Positions 45,536-54,030 of a stretch of DNA of 64,000 bases are shown one piece after another. Position numbers and translations under genes: made by a program. A model generated the notes under the pieces. The model searched no databases and was not told where the DNA came from. It worked only from the letters and a program-made list of their open reading frames with translations. The DNA is taken from NCBI GenBank assembly GCA_022457155.1, contig JAJGOT010000515.1:122501-186500 (forward strand), written 5' to 3'. Positions within the stretch are counted from its first letter, which is position 1. Each line of letters starts with the position of its first letter. The DNA is from Cladopsammia gracilis (Eukaryota > Cnidaria > Anthozoa > Scleractinia > Dendrophylliidae).

Positions 45536-45762
45536 ATGTCAGGGGAAAAGAAATCGACTCCTCAGCAGGAGGAAGCGGAAAAAATCGAAGATTACACAAA
45601 AAGAATACTAGATGAAGCGGAAAAAATCGAGAGAAATGGGAAGCGGAAAAAGCATGTGAAGCAGAAAGAAACTTTCAAAAAGCTGTGGATATGGCCACTG
45701 GTTTTCTCCCAATCCGATCGGAAGAGGATTGGAAGTTCATGGAGAAATGGATTTGGATGTGA
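45536..45762 (+). pseudogene. small charged viral protein, copy 1 of 3 (frameshifted)
   Basis: Starts MSGEKKSTPQQEEAEK after the same leader (gatttttttctcttttggag, then aaaaaATG) as copy 2. Continues with a Lys/Glu-rich helical segment (RILDEAEKIE) and then changes frame near 45,635. The alternative frame ends in EEDWKFMEKWIWM. It has lost the conserved CDC...EL tail of the other copies. Confidence 0.6.
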
Positions 45763-45794
45763 AAAGTTTGATTTTTTTCTCTTCCGGAGAAAAA

Positions 45795-46148
45795 ATGTCA
45801 GGGGGAAAGAAATCGACTTCTCAGAAGCAGGAGGAAAAGGAACAAGAGAAGAACAAGGAAAAAAATCAAGAGGATGCGAAAAGAATACTAGATGAAGGGG
45901 AAAAAATCAAAGACTACGCGAAAAGAATACTAGATGAAGCGGAAAAAAATCGAGAGGAATGGGAAATGAATAAAGTGTATGAAAATGGAAAAAATGACTT
46001 TCAAAGAGCTGAGGAAATAAGCACGGAGAGTTTTCAAGTCAAATTGGAAGAAGATTTCAAGTACGTGGAGCGCGTGTTTTTAGGTGCTAAAGGTTATTTG
46101 GATTTCATCCGGAGAGAACGAGAATGCGATTGTGAATCTGAGTTGTGA
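45795..46148 (+). CDS. small charged viral protein, copy 2 of 3
   Basis: 117 codons, beginning MSGGKKSTSQKQEEKEQEK. The middle is an almost uninterrupted Lys/Glu coiled coil containing two RILDEGEKI/RILDEAEKN repeats. The C-terminus is YLDFIRRERECDCESEL. No known family recognised. Shares leader sequence, first residues and C-terminal CDC motif with copy 3 at 46,178, so the block arose by tandem duplication. The CDC pair might bind metal. Function unknown. Confidence 0.6.
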   Translation: MSGGKKSTSQKQEEKEQEKNKEKNQEDAKRILDEGEKIKDYAKRILDEAEKNREEWEMNKVYENGKNDFQRAEEISTESFQVKLEEDFKYVERVFLGAKGYLDFIRRERECDCESEL

Positions 46149-46177
46149 AAAAATTATTTTTTGTCTCAGGCAAGAAA

Positions 46178-46480
46178 ATGTCAGGGGAAAAGAAATCGAC
46201 TCCTCAGCAGGAGGAAAAGGAAGAAAAATATCAAAAAGAGGTGGGAATGGCCCTGAACAATCTCCTAGGGGGCAAGGCAAGGGAAAGGGAAGAGAATTAT
46301 CAGAAAGAGGCGAAAATGACCATGAGTCTCCCAGAGGACAAGGAAAAGGAAAGGGAAGAAAATGAAAATGAAAAATCTCGCGAGATGAGGCGAACCTTTC
46401 TGAGTTTTCAAAATTATTTGGATTTTCTCCAGCAAGACCGAAAATGCGATTGTGGAGGTTATTATGAATGTGAGTTGTGA
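46178..46480 (+). CDS. small charged viral protein, copy 3 of 3
   Basis: 100 codons, starting MSGEKKSTPQQEEKEEKYQK and ending YLDFLQQDRKCDCGGYYECEL. Same architecture as copy 2 with a shorter coiled-coil part. Preceded by ttttttgtctcaggcaagaaa, a leader repeated almost exactly before the next gene at 46,511. Function unknown. Expression together with the neighbouring SSB-like protein is suggested by the shared leader. Confidence 0.6.
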   Translation: MSGEKKSTPQQEEKEEKYQKEVGMALNNLLGGKAREREENYQKEAKMTMSLPEDKEKEREENENEKSREMRRTFLSFQNYLDFLQQDRKCDCGGYYECEL

Positions 46481-46510
46481 AAAAATTATTTTTTTGTCTC
46501 AGGCAAGAAA

Positions 46511-47125
46511 ATGAATCCCGCGCAAATATCTATCCCCAACATTTCTCTCGACGACCCCGTGAAAAGATCTTCTGGGAAAATCTCTTTCTGTCTTCTCCCG
46601 TGCCTCAACGACGGAAAATGGCTCAAACTGAAACTCAAAACCAAGTTCAAGATTTTCGAGCATATGGGTGACTCGTTTTCTCTGGGAATTTCTCTTCCAG
46701 ATGAAAACCTGAAATTCTTCAAAGATCTGGAAAAACATCTCAACTCCGCTGCGATGAAAAAGAAGGCAGCAGTCAGAGAACTCGGTCCGAATTTTGCCCA
46801 ATTTCAGGAAGGAGATTTCACTCTCGTAAAAACTGACAAATCCGAGCAGGAAAAGATTTATGCAAAGATTTATCCCTCCAAACTCCCGCACACGGATTTC
46901 TTGTGTCGATTTTGGGAATTGTGCGACGAGAGGAAGAAAAAACCCATCTTGAGGCAAAAAGAACTCCTGGGCGTTCCTCTCCGGGGACAAGTTGTGTTTT
47001 CAATCAAACATCTTTTCTGCGGAAATCTGAAAGCCATTACATGCATTGTGGATGAAGTTTTGGTGGAGGAAAAGGTGGAAGCTGCCTCGGAATTCGACGC
47101 GTTTGAGGACAAGAATGAGGACTGA
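46511..47125 (+). CDS. putative viral single-stranded DNA-binding protein
   Basis: 204 codons, no membrane segment, rich in beta-type alternating stretches (KISFCLLPCL, WLKLKLKTKFKIFEH, RGQVVFSIKHLFC, AITCIVDEVLVEE), compatible with an OB-type fold. It finishes in an acidic tail (SEFDAFEDKNED), a frequent feature of SSB proteins. Located in the same block as the polymerase and with the early-type leader. The assignment is inference from composition, tail and neighbourhood; I see no diagnostic motif. It could instead be another DNA-replication accessory protein. Confidence 0.4.
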   Translation: MNPAQISIPNISLDDPVKRSSGKISFCLLPCLNDGKWLKLKLKTKFKIFEHMGDSFSLGISLPDENLKFFKDLEKHLNSAAMKKKAAVRELGPNFAQFQEGDFTLVKTDKSEQEKIYAKIYPSKLPHTDFLCRFWELCDERKKKPILRQKELLGVPLRGQVVFSIKHLFCGNLKAITCIVDEVLVEEKVEAASEFDAFEDKNED

Positions 47126-47374
47126 GTTTTGTTTCGCTGAACTCAGGGAGAAAAATCTTTTTCCAGAATTTGGTTCTGGAAAAAAAGTGAATTTGAGCAG
47201 GATTTTTTTCCTCCAGATTTCAGCGGAATATTTTCCCCAATTCTGGAGAAAATCCAAGTTCTTGCAAAATATCTCGTTTCTGGGGAAAAAATGTCTCCTT
47301 GCGTGGTTTTTTTGTCTCCTAAATTGGGTAAAGTTAACAGATGAGAACCGTTTTTCTGCTAAACTCAGGGGAAA
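47126..47374. other. intergenic region with degraded leader-like copies
   Basis: Carries two further sequences of the type tgctaaactcaggggaaaa, resembling the leaders before 46,178 and 46,511. These may be remnants of deleted genes of the block. Confidence 0.4.
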
Positions 47375-47611
47375 ATGCCTAGACCCACCCCAAGGAGCGA
47401 TTTGCCAGGCTGCCAAAAACCCGGGGCTGAATTATTTTATCCTTTATTTTTTTTTATTATTTTTTTTAATTTCTTTTGTTGCCATTTTTTTACCTTATGG
47501 GTTTTATTTTTTCCTGCCCATTTAAGCAGTGTTTTTTTCCATATCTCTATTCTGGGGTGTATTTTTTTTCCAGCTCTCTATTCGGGGGGGTATTCCAAAT
47601 CATTATGCTGA
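47375..47611 (+). CDS. possible small hydrophobic protein
   Basis: 78 codons starting MPRPTPRSDLPGCQ, followed by a very hydrophobic Phe/Ile/Leu stretch (about residues 20-50) long enough for one or two membrane spans. The ATG follows a leader-like ctaaactcaggggaaa. The hydrophobic part is encoded by T-rich low-complexity DNA, so the frame could be accidental. Confidence 0.25.
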   Translation: MPRPTPRSDLPGCQKPGAELFYPLFFFIIFFNFFCCHFFTLWVLFFPAHLSSVFFHISILGCIFFPALYSGGYSKSLC

Positions 47612-47754
47612 AAATAAAAATTTCTCCAGAAAAAAAAAAAAAAAAAAATCTCCCAGGGAAAATCCAGCCCCCAGAAAGGAGGCAAAAGAAAACACCCCAG
47701 AAAGGAGGCAAAATCACTCCCGAGTTTTGCAAAAATCAGGCGCAGAAATGGATT

Positions 47755-47965
47755 GGAAATTTTTCCCCAGAATATTCTGAAATTTTTCCCCAGAATTCCG
47801 AAATTTTTCCCCAGAATATTCCGAAATTTTTCCCCAGAATATTCTGAAATTTTTCCCCAGAATTCTGAAATTTTTCCCCAGAATATTGCGAAATTTTTCC
47901 CCAGAATATTCCGAAATTTTTCCCAGAATATTCCGAAATTTTTCCCCAGAATATTCCGAAATTTA
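47755..47965. repeat. iteron-like array, nine 21-24-bp units plus a partial one
   Basis: Units of gaaatttttccccagaatattc (variant gaaatttttccccagaattc) in head-to-tail order. Most include the palindrome gaatattc. The array lies in the gap directly upstream of the NUMOD-only gene at 47,991. Length, spacing and position resemble a replication-origin or operator array, but no experimental precedent is claimed. The region is AT-rich. Confidence 0.75.
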
Positions 47966-47990
47966 TTTTTTATTTTTTCGCCTATCTAAA

Positions 47991-49003
47991 ATGTGGGTTT
48001 TGATAGATGCAGTTTCCAAAGAAAGGCTCAGTGAGAGATTTTCATCCCAGGCGAAGTTAGCGAAATTCATGGGATTTTCCCCAAAACTTTAAACAAAGCA
48101 GTGAATGAAGAAAGAAACCGATTTCAGTTTCGCGGGAGGGAAGTGACTGTTGTCGATCAAAAAGTCAATCGTTTTTCAATTCACGAATCTCCCGATGGTC
48201 CTCCCCTGGAGAAATTTGAAACAGAAACGGAAATGGCTAAATGGCTTGGCGTCACGAGACAAGCGGTTTATATGGCTCTCCGGAGAAGTGGCTGGCTCAA
48301 GAGTTGGAAAATCAGGAAAGATAAAAAAGATTATTTCATCCAGCGATTTTTTGACAAGGAGCCAATCGGTTCTCTTCCTGAAGCGGCTGGAGAAATCCCA
48401 ACCGTCTCCCAGAAACCGCATACGATCCCCGTTAAAATCGTTTCCGCCAGTTCATCAAAAATTTATCCCAGCGTTTCAGCGGCGACATCTGATTTGGGGA
48501 TTGACGCGAGAACAATCCATGAGGCGCTGAAAAGCGGAAGAAATTCTTTCACCCGGAGAAGCGATGGAATAAAATTTCAAGTTGAAAAAGCATATTTCCA
48601 GTCTAAAAAGGCGGGAAGTGTTCCTCAACAGCGAAAGATAGAATTTATCCCCAACCTTGCAGAAAATGTGGTGGGTAAGAAGGCGTTGGAGGGGATACTG
48701 CAAAAATGGTCAGTTAATTTGCGTATGCTGATGGAAAATCGCTTTCCGGAATGGAGTTTGGCTGAGAAGCCTGACATGGAAAAACAAAAAACGCTGATGG
48801 TGATTTTCAACCCCAACACCTTTAATTATGACCTCGCGTCAACCTATCAGATTTTTGAAGACTATTTTAAGAAACGACATTTGATTCCCCCCGACGAAAG
48901 AGATTATCAGAAGTATTTCAAAGAAGGGATCTGGAGGTTCCCAGTAAAAATCGATTTGAACACAATTGACCCCTGGTTTCGTTTGATTTTAGTTAAAAAG
49001 TGA
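47991..49003 (+). pseudogene. NUMOD-repeat DNA-binding protein, frameshifted
   Basis: ATG at 47,991 in a TCTAAAATG context. A first HTH module (SSQAKLAKFMGFSPK) runs into a one-base frameshift in an A run near 48,085, after which the frame stays open to 49,003 (about 300 codons). It contains two more NUMOD-type modules: TETEMAKWLGVTRQAVYMAL followed by RRSGW (about 48,220-48,300), and YPSVSAATSDLGIDARTIHEALKSGRNSFTRRS starting near 48,463, written here in overlapping short form YPSVSAATSDLGID and RTIHEALKSG. The C-terminal 130 residues are unassigned. No nuclease motif seen. Related in design to 45,024-45,512. Possibly binds the adjacent iteron array. Confidence 0.55.
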
Positions 49004-49038
49004 TTTTCATTTCCCAGAAATGAAAACCACTCCGCGGC

Positions 49039-49569
49039 TCAACCCTCAAATCGTCTCTCCCATTCAGCTTCAAATTTTTCAAAGTTCAACCCCAGATCAA
49101 TCACGATTGAATCTATCGCTTCCATTGCAGGGAGAAACGATTCTCTTTCAAAATTTCCTCCCCTGAGGGCGAATCTCAAATTGCTCAAAGTTTTCTCATA
49201 AGTCGTGAACGCGAACTTGGCCATTTCAATTTTTGACTTGAGGTTTTTCATTTCATTCGCCGTTTTCAGAATCAATCCTGCTCCTGAAACAACTCCCAGC
49301 ACGATTGGATTCATGGTTGCGGCTCCCACGATTGTCCCAATTGCAACCAAACCGGAAGAAGCCAAATTCAAGAGCAGATTCATTTTCTTGAATCTTTTAT
49401 GCGCCTGTTTCAGACACCAGAATCTTTTGTGGTAAAATCGGTAAAGGCCTTTGATTTCTTTCAGTTCTTCTTCCCCAACTGCGGAGTTGATGTGGTTGAA
49501 GGCGAAAATGGATTTCGCGCGTCGACTTCTAGTTCGTTGCATTCTCTCTTCAGTTTTTGGCTGACTCAT
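49039..49569 (-). CDS. viral membrane protein of unknown function
   Basis: 176 codons. A basic N-terminal region (RTRSRRAKS) and a helical YHKRFWCLKQAHKRFKKMN segment precede a hydrophobic hairpin (LLLNLASSGLVAIGTIVGAA, then NPIVLGVVSGAGLIL, about 66-102), followed by amphipathic helices. Gly-rich hydrophobic hairpins suggest membrane insertion. Comparable proteins occur beside fibre genes in invertebrate adintovirus-like elements as far as I recall. No function is known to me. Same strand and order as the fibre and ATPase, 26 bp after the fibre stop. Confidence 0.5.
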   Translation of the reverse strand: MSQPKTEERMQRTRSRRAKSIFAFNHINSAVGEEELKEIKGLYRFYHKRFWCLKQAHKRFKKMNLLLNLASSGLVAIGTIVGAATMNPIVLGVVSGAGLILKTANEMKNLKSKIEMAKFAFTTYEKTLSNLRFALRGGNFERESFLPAMEAIDSIVIDLGLNFEKFEAEWERRFEG

Positions 49570-49595
49570 TTTTCAGGAAGAAATCAGAATTCCAC

Positions 49596-51503
49596 CTAAA
49601 TCACAGCTTTTGCCTTGAGAATGTTTTTAGAGTTTCTTCCCTGCACCAATGCAAAGCTGAATCCTCGATTATTTGGAACAATCACATTGAAAGTGAAAAG
49701 CAATCCCAAAAAATGCGGTGATTGAGTTGGTTTCACTGAGCTATGAAATATTTGATTGTGGTTTTGATGTAAATAGAGGCTTAGTTCGGTTTGGTTCTTG
49801 TCAACAGTTCCTTTCTGCTGTTGAACATAAAAAGTTACATTAAGAATTTTCAATTCCACTCCAAATATTTGCTGACATTCATTGATGCCAACGTTATCGT
49901 CAGCGAAGAAAAGGCAATTTTGGTTTTGGTTCAAGACATATCTGGCAAGAATGAAATTTCTCTGCTTAATTGCCGCATTTAACAGCGAATGTCCATTCAT
50001 ATTCAAATTTGCTTGCATCACCATCTGCTGATTTTCAAAGGCGAAGGGCGAGTCGAAAATAGAAGATTGCACATCAGAAACATTTCCCGCAACTCCATAC
50101 ACAATCAAATGCGCATTTTGTTTCGCTGGATCTGATGCACTCCCTGTCCAATGCATGTCAACCATCAAATATTCTGGGGGCGAAATTCGGTATTTGTGAA
50201 CGTGCACTATCGATCGAATCATTGATTGCACTGGTGCGATGCCTGTGAACGTTTTCGAAGCCTGTCTAGTCACATTCAATGATGACGAAACGCAATTCAC
50301 GCTCGCTCCAGTCATCTTGTTGGGGAAAAATTCAAAACAAACCGTGTATTCTCCCTCAGGAAGTTGATAAAAGTTGAACCCGAGTCTGGCCACAAATTTA
50401 TTCCCCGCAGATTTGGTCACTTTGAACACATATGCTTTTTTGTTGAATTCGTGAGGAGATCCGGAGAAATTCTGAATGCCATCCACTTCCACATTTGACT
50501 CAGAACTTGATTCGTTCACATTATCCATGAGATAGTGAAAAACATTTTTTGCGCCTGATGAGGTTATTGCTGATTTGTGGATTTGACTGCTGACAGCATA
50601 TAGTTCTTCCTTTCTCACGGCATCAGAATCCTGAGTTGATTTTGGCAGACCTGTGATTTTCTCCCCCGCCATATCAATTTCCCCAGTCATTGTCCCGCCA
50701 GTCAGGAGGAGTGATTTTGTGTCTACATAACCCTTTGTCGCGGCATAAGTGCTTGAGGCAGGTGTCGGCAGACCTGAGATTGCGTTTGAATTCATGACAA
50801 TTCCCCCACTCATCGAACCGCCAGTCAGGGGGAGTGATTTTGTGTCTACATATCCCTTCGTAGCAGCTTGAGCATCCATTGTCGGGTCATTCAGGTTAAA
50901 AATGTTGTGGTGATTCATGTTGAAATCCACTTCCAGGGGAGAATCTTCATATTTGGACACAAATGATTCCCTGATGTCTTCACGCGGCATCAACGTGTCA
51001 TAATGCGTTGCATAAAAACTGCGAGAATTCCGTTTTGCGTTGATCACGTTGAAATTGTGCTTCAAATCCAAATCTTTCGTGATTTCTTGAGTGTGAGCCG
51101 GAGCAGCAGGGTGGAATTTTTTCAGAGTGATCATATTCACCGCTGACAAATCGTTGTCTTCATCAGTGTCCAGATTGACGATCAATTTGCGATTCATTTC
51201 TATTTCCCCGGGGTTGATGAGTTTTTGTCCCCTGAGATCCAGATCCCCAGTCATATGGGAAGACCCATCCACCTGGAGAGAATCTGCCCGCAATTGCGCC
51301 GCAAGCATGTCAACTTGGTGCTTTGTGATTGCATTGTCATTCCCCGTTCCTTCAGCGACATTGGTCATTTTTTTGTTTTGAAGGTCGAAGTCTCCTGAAG
51401 GCGTCAGCTTGAAACCGACGCCCGGCAATCCATCTTTTCCATCTCGTCCTTTTCCTCCCGCGAAGCGAGCTGTTTCAGAAAGCAATCCATTTGAATAACT
51501 CAT
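49596..51503 (-). CDS. phage-tail-fibre-like viral attachment protein with collagen stub
   Basis: The start at 51,503 is chosen over an in-frame upstream one because of its TTTAAAATG context and because it begins 1 nt after the ATPase stop. 635 codons. The N-terminus carries a short Gly-X-Y stretch (GGKGRDGKDGLPG). Then come repeated tail-fibre modules: DFDLQNKKMTNVAEG, DLDLRGQKLINPGEI, and two copies of ATKGYVDTKS.LLTGG.M.G.I.M. with KITGLP. The last 300 residues form a beta-rich head region of unknown fold. Such modules are known from tailed-phage fibres. Presumably a trimeric spike on the virion vertex. This is role and class only; host receptor not inferable. Confidence 0.75.
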   Translation of the reverse strand: MSYSNGLLSETARFAGGKGRDGKDGLPGVGFKLTPSGDFDLQNKKMTNVAEGTGNDNAITKHQVDMLAAQLRADSLQVDGSSHMTGDLDLRGQKLINPGEIEMNRKLIVNLDTDEDNDLSAVNMITLKKFHPAAPAHTQEITKDLDLKHNFNVINAKRNSRSFYATHYDTLMPREDIRESFVSKYEDSPLEVDFNMNHHNIFNLNDPTMDAQAATKGYVDTKSLPLTGGSMSGGIVMNSNAISGLPTPASSTYAATKGYVDTKSLLLTGGTMTGEIDMAGEKITGLPKSTQDSDAVRKEELYAVSSQIHKSAITSSGAKNVFHYLMDNVNESSSESNVEVDGIQNFSGSPHEFNKKAYVFKVTKSAGNKFVARLGFNFYQLPEGEYTVCFEFFPNKMTGASVNCVSSSLNVTRQASKTFTGIAPVQSMIRSIVHVHKYRISPPEYLMVDMHWTGSASDPAKQNAHLIVYGVAGNVSDVQSSIFDSPFAFENQQMVMQANLNMNGHSLLNAAIKQRNFILARYVLNQNQNCLFFADDNVGINECQQIFGVELKILNVTFYVQQQKGTVDKNQTELSLYLHQNHNQIFHSSVKPTQSPHFLGLLFTFNVIVPNNRGFSFALVQGRNSKNILKAKAVI

Positions 51504-51504
51504 T

Positions 51505-52137
51505 TTAAATGCTTTCATCAAAATTTTTGGCAATGAATTTCCTCGGCTTATCCACATACAGGAAAGAAAAGGGCTGCGCCGTTGCTTTCCGATAATCTTC
51601 TTTGCTGACATTATTATCCCGACATAACTCAGCAATTTCTTTGTTGCTTGGGAATTCAAAAATGCAAAAATGTGAACAATTCACACGGATATCTTTTGGT
51701 GTTCTGAAATAACTTTGCGAAAGATAAATCACAGAGCAATTCTTGTGCCTCCCCTGAATGAAATAATCTATCAATGGCTTTTGGTTCTTTTCGGAAACAA
51801 AATCATCGAAAACAACCAGTTTTTGATTCTCCCCTGTCAATTCAGAAACTGGGATGATTTCATCCGGGGATGCTTCCACAACATCATACCCAGCTTCTTT
51901 GCTGATTGGACGAAACGTTTTCAGCAGATGCTGATATTTGGTTTGGTCAAGATTTTTCGCATAGAGGAAAATTTTATCGTAGAAGAGCAGGCGGAAAATC
52001 ATATCCAGGAGAACATTTGTTTTCCCCGATCCTGAAGGGCCACAGATCAACATTCTGAAAGTTCGATCCGGCATGAACGGGTGAAGTTGTTTGAAATTCG
52101 TGATTGGGTCCTGGCAATCATAATTTGGGATTTTCAT
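51505..52137 (-). CDS. FtsK/HerA-type genome-packaging ATPase
   Basis: 210 codons from the ATG at 52,137 (AATAAAATG context). The longer upstream extension looks non-coding. Walker A CGPSGSGKTN (about 34-43), Walker B KLVVFDDFV (about 111-119) with the following Ser/Asn-rich sensor region (SVIYLSQSYF). The size is typical of the A32-like packaging ATPases of adintoviruses and Polintons. It pumps DNA into the capsid. Intact in this copy. The gene upstream region, shared with the rightward structural cassette, is where the Penelope-like cluster inserted. Confidence 0.85.
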   Translation of the reverse strand: MKIPNYDCQDPITNFKQLHPFMPDRTFRMLICGPSGSGKTNVLLDMIFRLLFYDKIFLYAKNLDQTKYQHLLKTFRPISKEAGYDVVEASPDEIIPVSELTGENQKLVVFDDFVSEKNQKPLIDYFIQGRHKNCSVIYLSQSYFRTPKDIRVNCSHFCIFEFPSNKEIAELCRDNNVSKEDYRKATAQPFSFLYVDKPRKFIAKNFDESI

Positions 52138-52299
52138 TTTATTGATGAACATTATGTTCCGCATCATGTTCTTCACCCCAAATTTGTGTTTCTGGGATAT
52201 AAAATGAGTCTTTTGAAATGGCAAGAAATGGCCAAAAGCAAATCTGCTTTGGGGAAAAAAATCAACTTTGTTCACAATTGTGAATTTTTTAATTTTTTA

Positions 52300-52366
52300 A
52301 AATTTTTTAAATAGGTACTAGTGAGCGGCACACAGCAACGAATCTTGTTAACTGTTTTTATTATCC
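52300..52366 (-). repeat. partial pseudo-LTR starting at the hammerhead cleavage site
   Basis: On the minus strand this begins exactly GGATAATAAAAACAG, the base after the predicted ribozyme cleavage point, and repeats the terminal part of the pseudo-LTR through CTAGTACCTATTTAAAAAAT. It ends in three short TTAAAAAAT-type repeats. It is a tandem extra end on truncated copy A. Confidence 0.75.
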
Positions 52367-52428
52367 TATTTTTTAAATAGGTACTAGTGAGCGGCACACA
52401 GCAACGAATCTTGTTAACTGTTTTTATT

Positions 52429-52471
52429 ATCCGACCGGTTTCGTGTGATGACTACACACTTCGTCAGGGAT
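52429..52471 (-). ncRNA. hammerhead ribozyme (copy A pseudo-LTR)
   Basis: Minus strand: stem I ATCC/GGAT; core CTGACGA plus one extra A; stem II GTGTG/CACAC; GAAA; tiny self-complementary stem III ACCGGT; cleavage after C at 52,433. Type I layout with minimal stem III as described for Penelope-like elements. Confidence 0.8.
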
Positions 52472-52661
52472 TAAAACAAGATAGTATGAGGAACTTATTT
52501 TATACCTTAACTTTACAGTACAAATCACGTTCCGTATAGGGTGTGAACAACAAAAACACCCACAAGCAATACGTGCAGGATGTTACGAGAATCCTGCTGG
52601 TGTAATGCATAATTTTGGGGCTCACGGATTTAACGTTAAATCCGTGAGCCCCAAAAACATA

Positions 52662-53739
52662 TTACTTACATAAATGTGCTAACGTGTTAGTAGATTTGTA
52701 ACTAACAATTGAACTAAGGCTAGGTAGATACTTAACAATAACTTTTTTGATTCCGACGTGGCTGCAATTAAATGAGGTTTTAAATACTACACTTCTGCGT
52801 CTAGATAACCTGTTAGGCTTAGAGAACCATTTCTTTCTGTTGCTATAGTTAATTTCCCTGAAAACGGGTAACAGAAACTTAGCAGGATATCCCCTAAGAC
52901 GTAAACGCTTCCAGAATAGCAAACGGGTCTCATTAAATGAGTGAAATGTAGAGCTATTTCTGGCATAACGCATAAGTTCGCCTTTAATAAAAGCCTTTTT
53001 GTTGCTAGCGGGGTGAAATGACTCATATGGTATATATAAATACTTATTAAGCGGTTTCTGAAAGGTAGAGTATTGTAGCGTTTTACAGGCGGAATCTTTA
53101 AATAGTAGTAAGTCTAGAAATGAAATCTGAGACTCGCTAATTTCGTAAGTTATCTTAATACGTTCGTCCTTAGTATTAATAGCATTGAGAAATTCTAGAA
53201 GATTTTCGTGAGGGCCATCCCAGATAACAAATATGTCATCTATGAAACGCTTGTAGAGAGGGAGATACCGAGAATACTTCTCAATAATGTCTCTCTCGTG
53301 ATAATACATAAAAGCGTTTGCAGCTGTAACAGCGAAAGGGGTTCCCATAGCAATACCAAATGTTTGATGGTATATGTCATTGCTAAATTCCGATTTAAGG
53401 AAATTATTCTCAAAGACTAATCTGGTTAATTGAACCAAGAGAGGCGTCTGAGCCACCTTTCCCTCTCTAAGCAGGAGGTCAAGAGCAATAATAGCCTTCT
53501 TAATGTCGATGTTAGGATAAAGTGATGACACGTCCGCCGTGACAAGAAGGCAATTAGCGGGTAGCTCAACTTTCTCTAAACATTGGATCAGTTCACCAGA
53601 GTCACGTAAAACCGTTGGCATAATAATAGAAGGTTTAACTAACTCATCTACAAAAATACTAATAGGTCTGGTAATATAAGAGTGAGAGGCTGCAATAGGC
53701 CTCCCAGCTATAGGTGACTTATGAATCTTCGGAATAATT
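52662..53739 (-). pseudogene. Penelope-like reverse transcriptase, 5'-truncated (copy A)
   Basis: Holds RT boxes DVSSLYPNID, AMGTPFAVTAANAFM and the catalytic IDDIF, through to the stop. The first 220 or so codons are missing, so it has no start of its own. The translation is identical to the corresponding part of 56,442-58,193. Confidence 0.9.
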
Positions 53740-53797
53740 TTTTAAATAGGTACTAGTGAGCGGCACACAGCAACGAATCTTGTTAACTGTTTTTATT

Positions 53798-53840
53798 ATC
53801 CGACCGGTTTCGTGTGATGACTACACACTTCGTCAGGGAT
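53798..53840 (-). ncRNA. hammerhead ribozyme (copy B pseudo-LTR)
   Basis: Identical to the ribozyme at 52,429-52,471: core CTGACGA(A), stem II GTGTG/CACAC, GAAA, stem III ACCGGT, stem I ATCC/GGAT. Confidence 0.8.
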
Positions 53841-54030
53841 TAAAACAAGATAGTATGAGGAACTTATTTTATACCTTAACTTTACAGTACAAATCACGTT
53901 CCGTATAGGGTGTGAACAACAAAAACACCCACAAGCAATACGTGCAGGATGTTACGAGAATCCTGCTGGTGTAATGCATAATTTTGGGGCTCACGGATTT
54001 AACGTTAAATCCGTGAGCCCCAAAAACATA

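Larger units (their letters stand above)
52367..53739 (-). mobile_element. Penelope-like element copy A, 5'-truncated
   Basis: Contains the 3' pseudo-LTR and the C-terminal 360 or so codons of the reverse transcriptase (frame from 53,739 to 52,662). Its sequence is essentially identical to the full-length copy. It starts inside the RT (at the YIIPKIHK box) and abuts the end of copy B at an A/T microhomology. Confidence 0.9.

Noticed and set aside
47755..47965. Coding reading of the iteron array (NFSPEYSEIFPQ repeats)
   Set aside because: Frames are open in more than one phase because the unit lacks stops. Unit lengths vary by non-multiples of three, so it is not under coding constraint.
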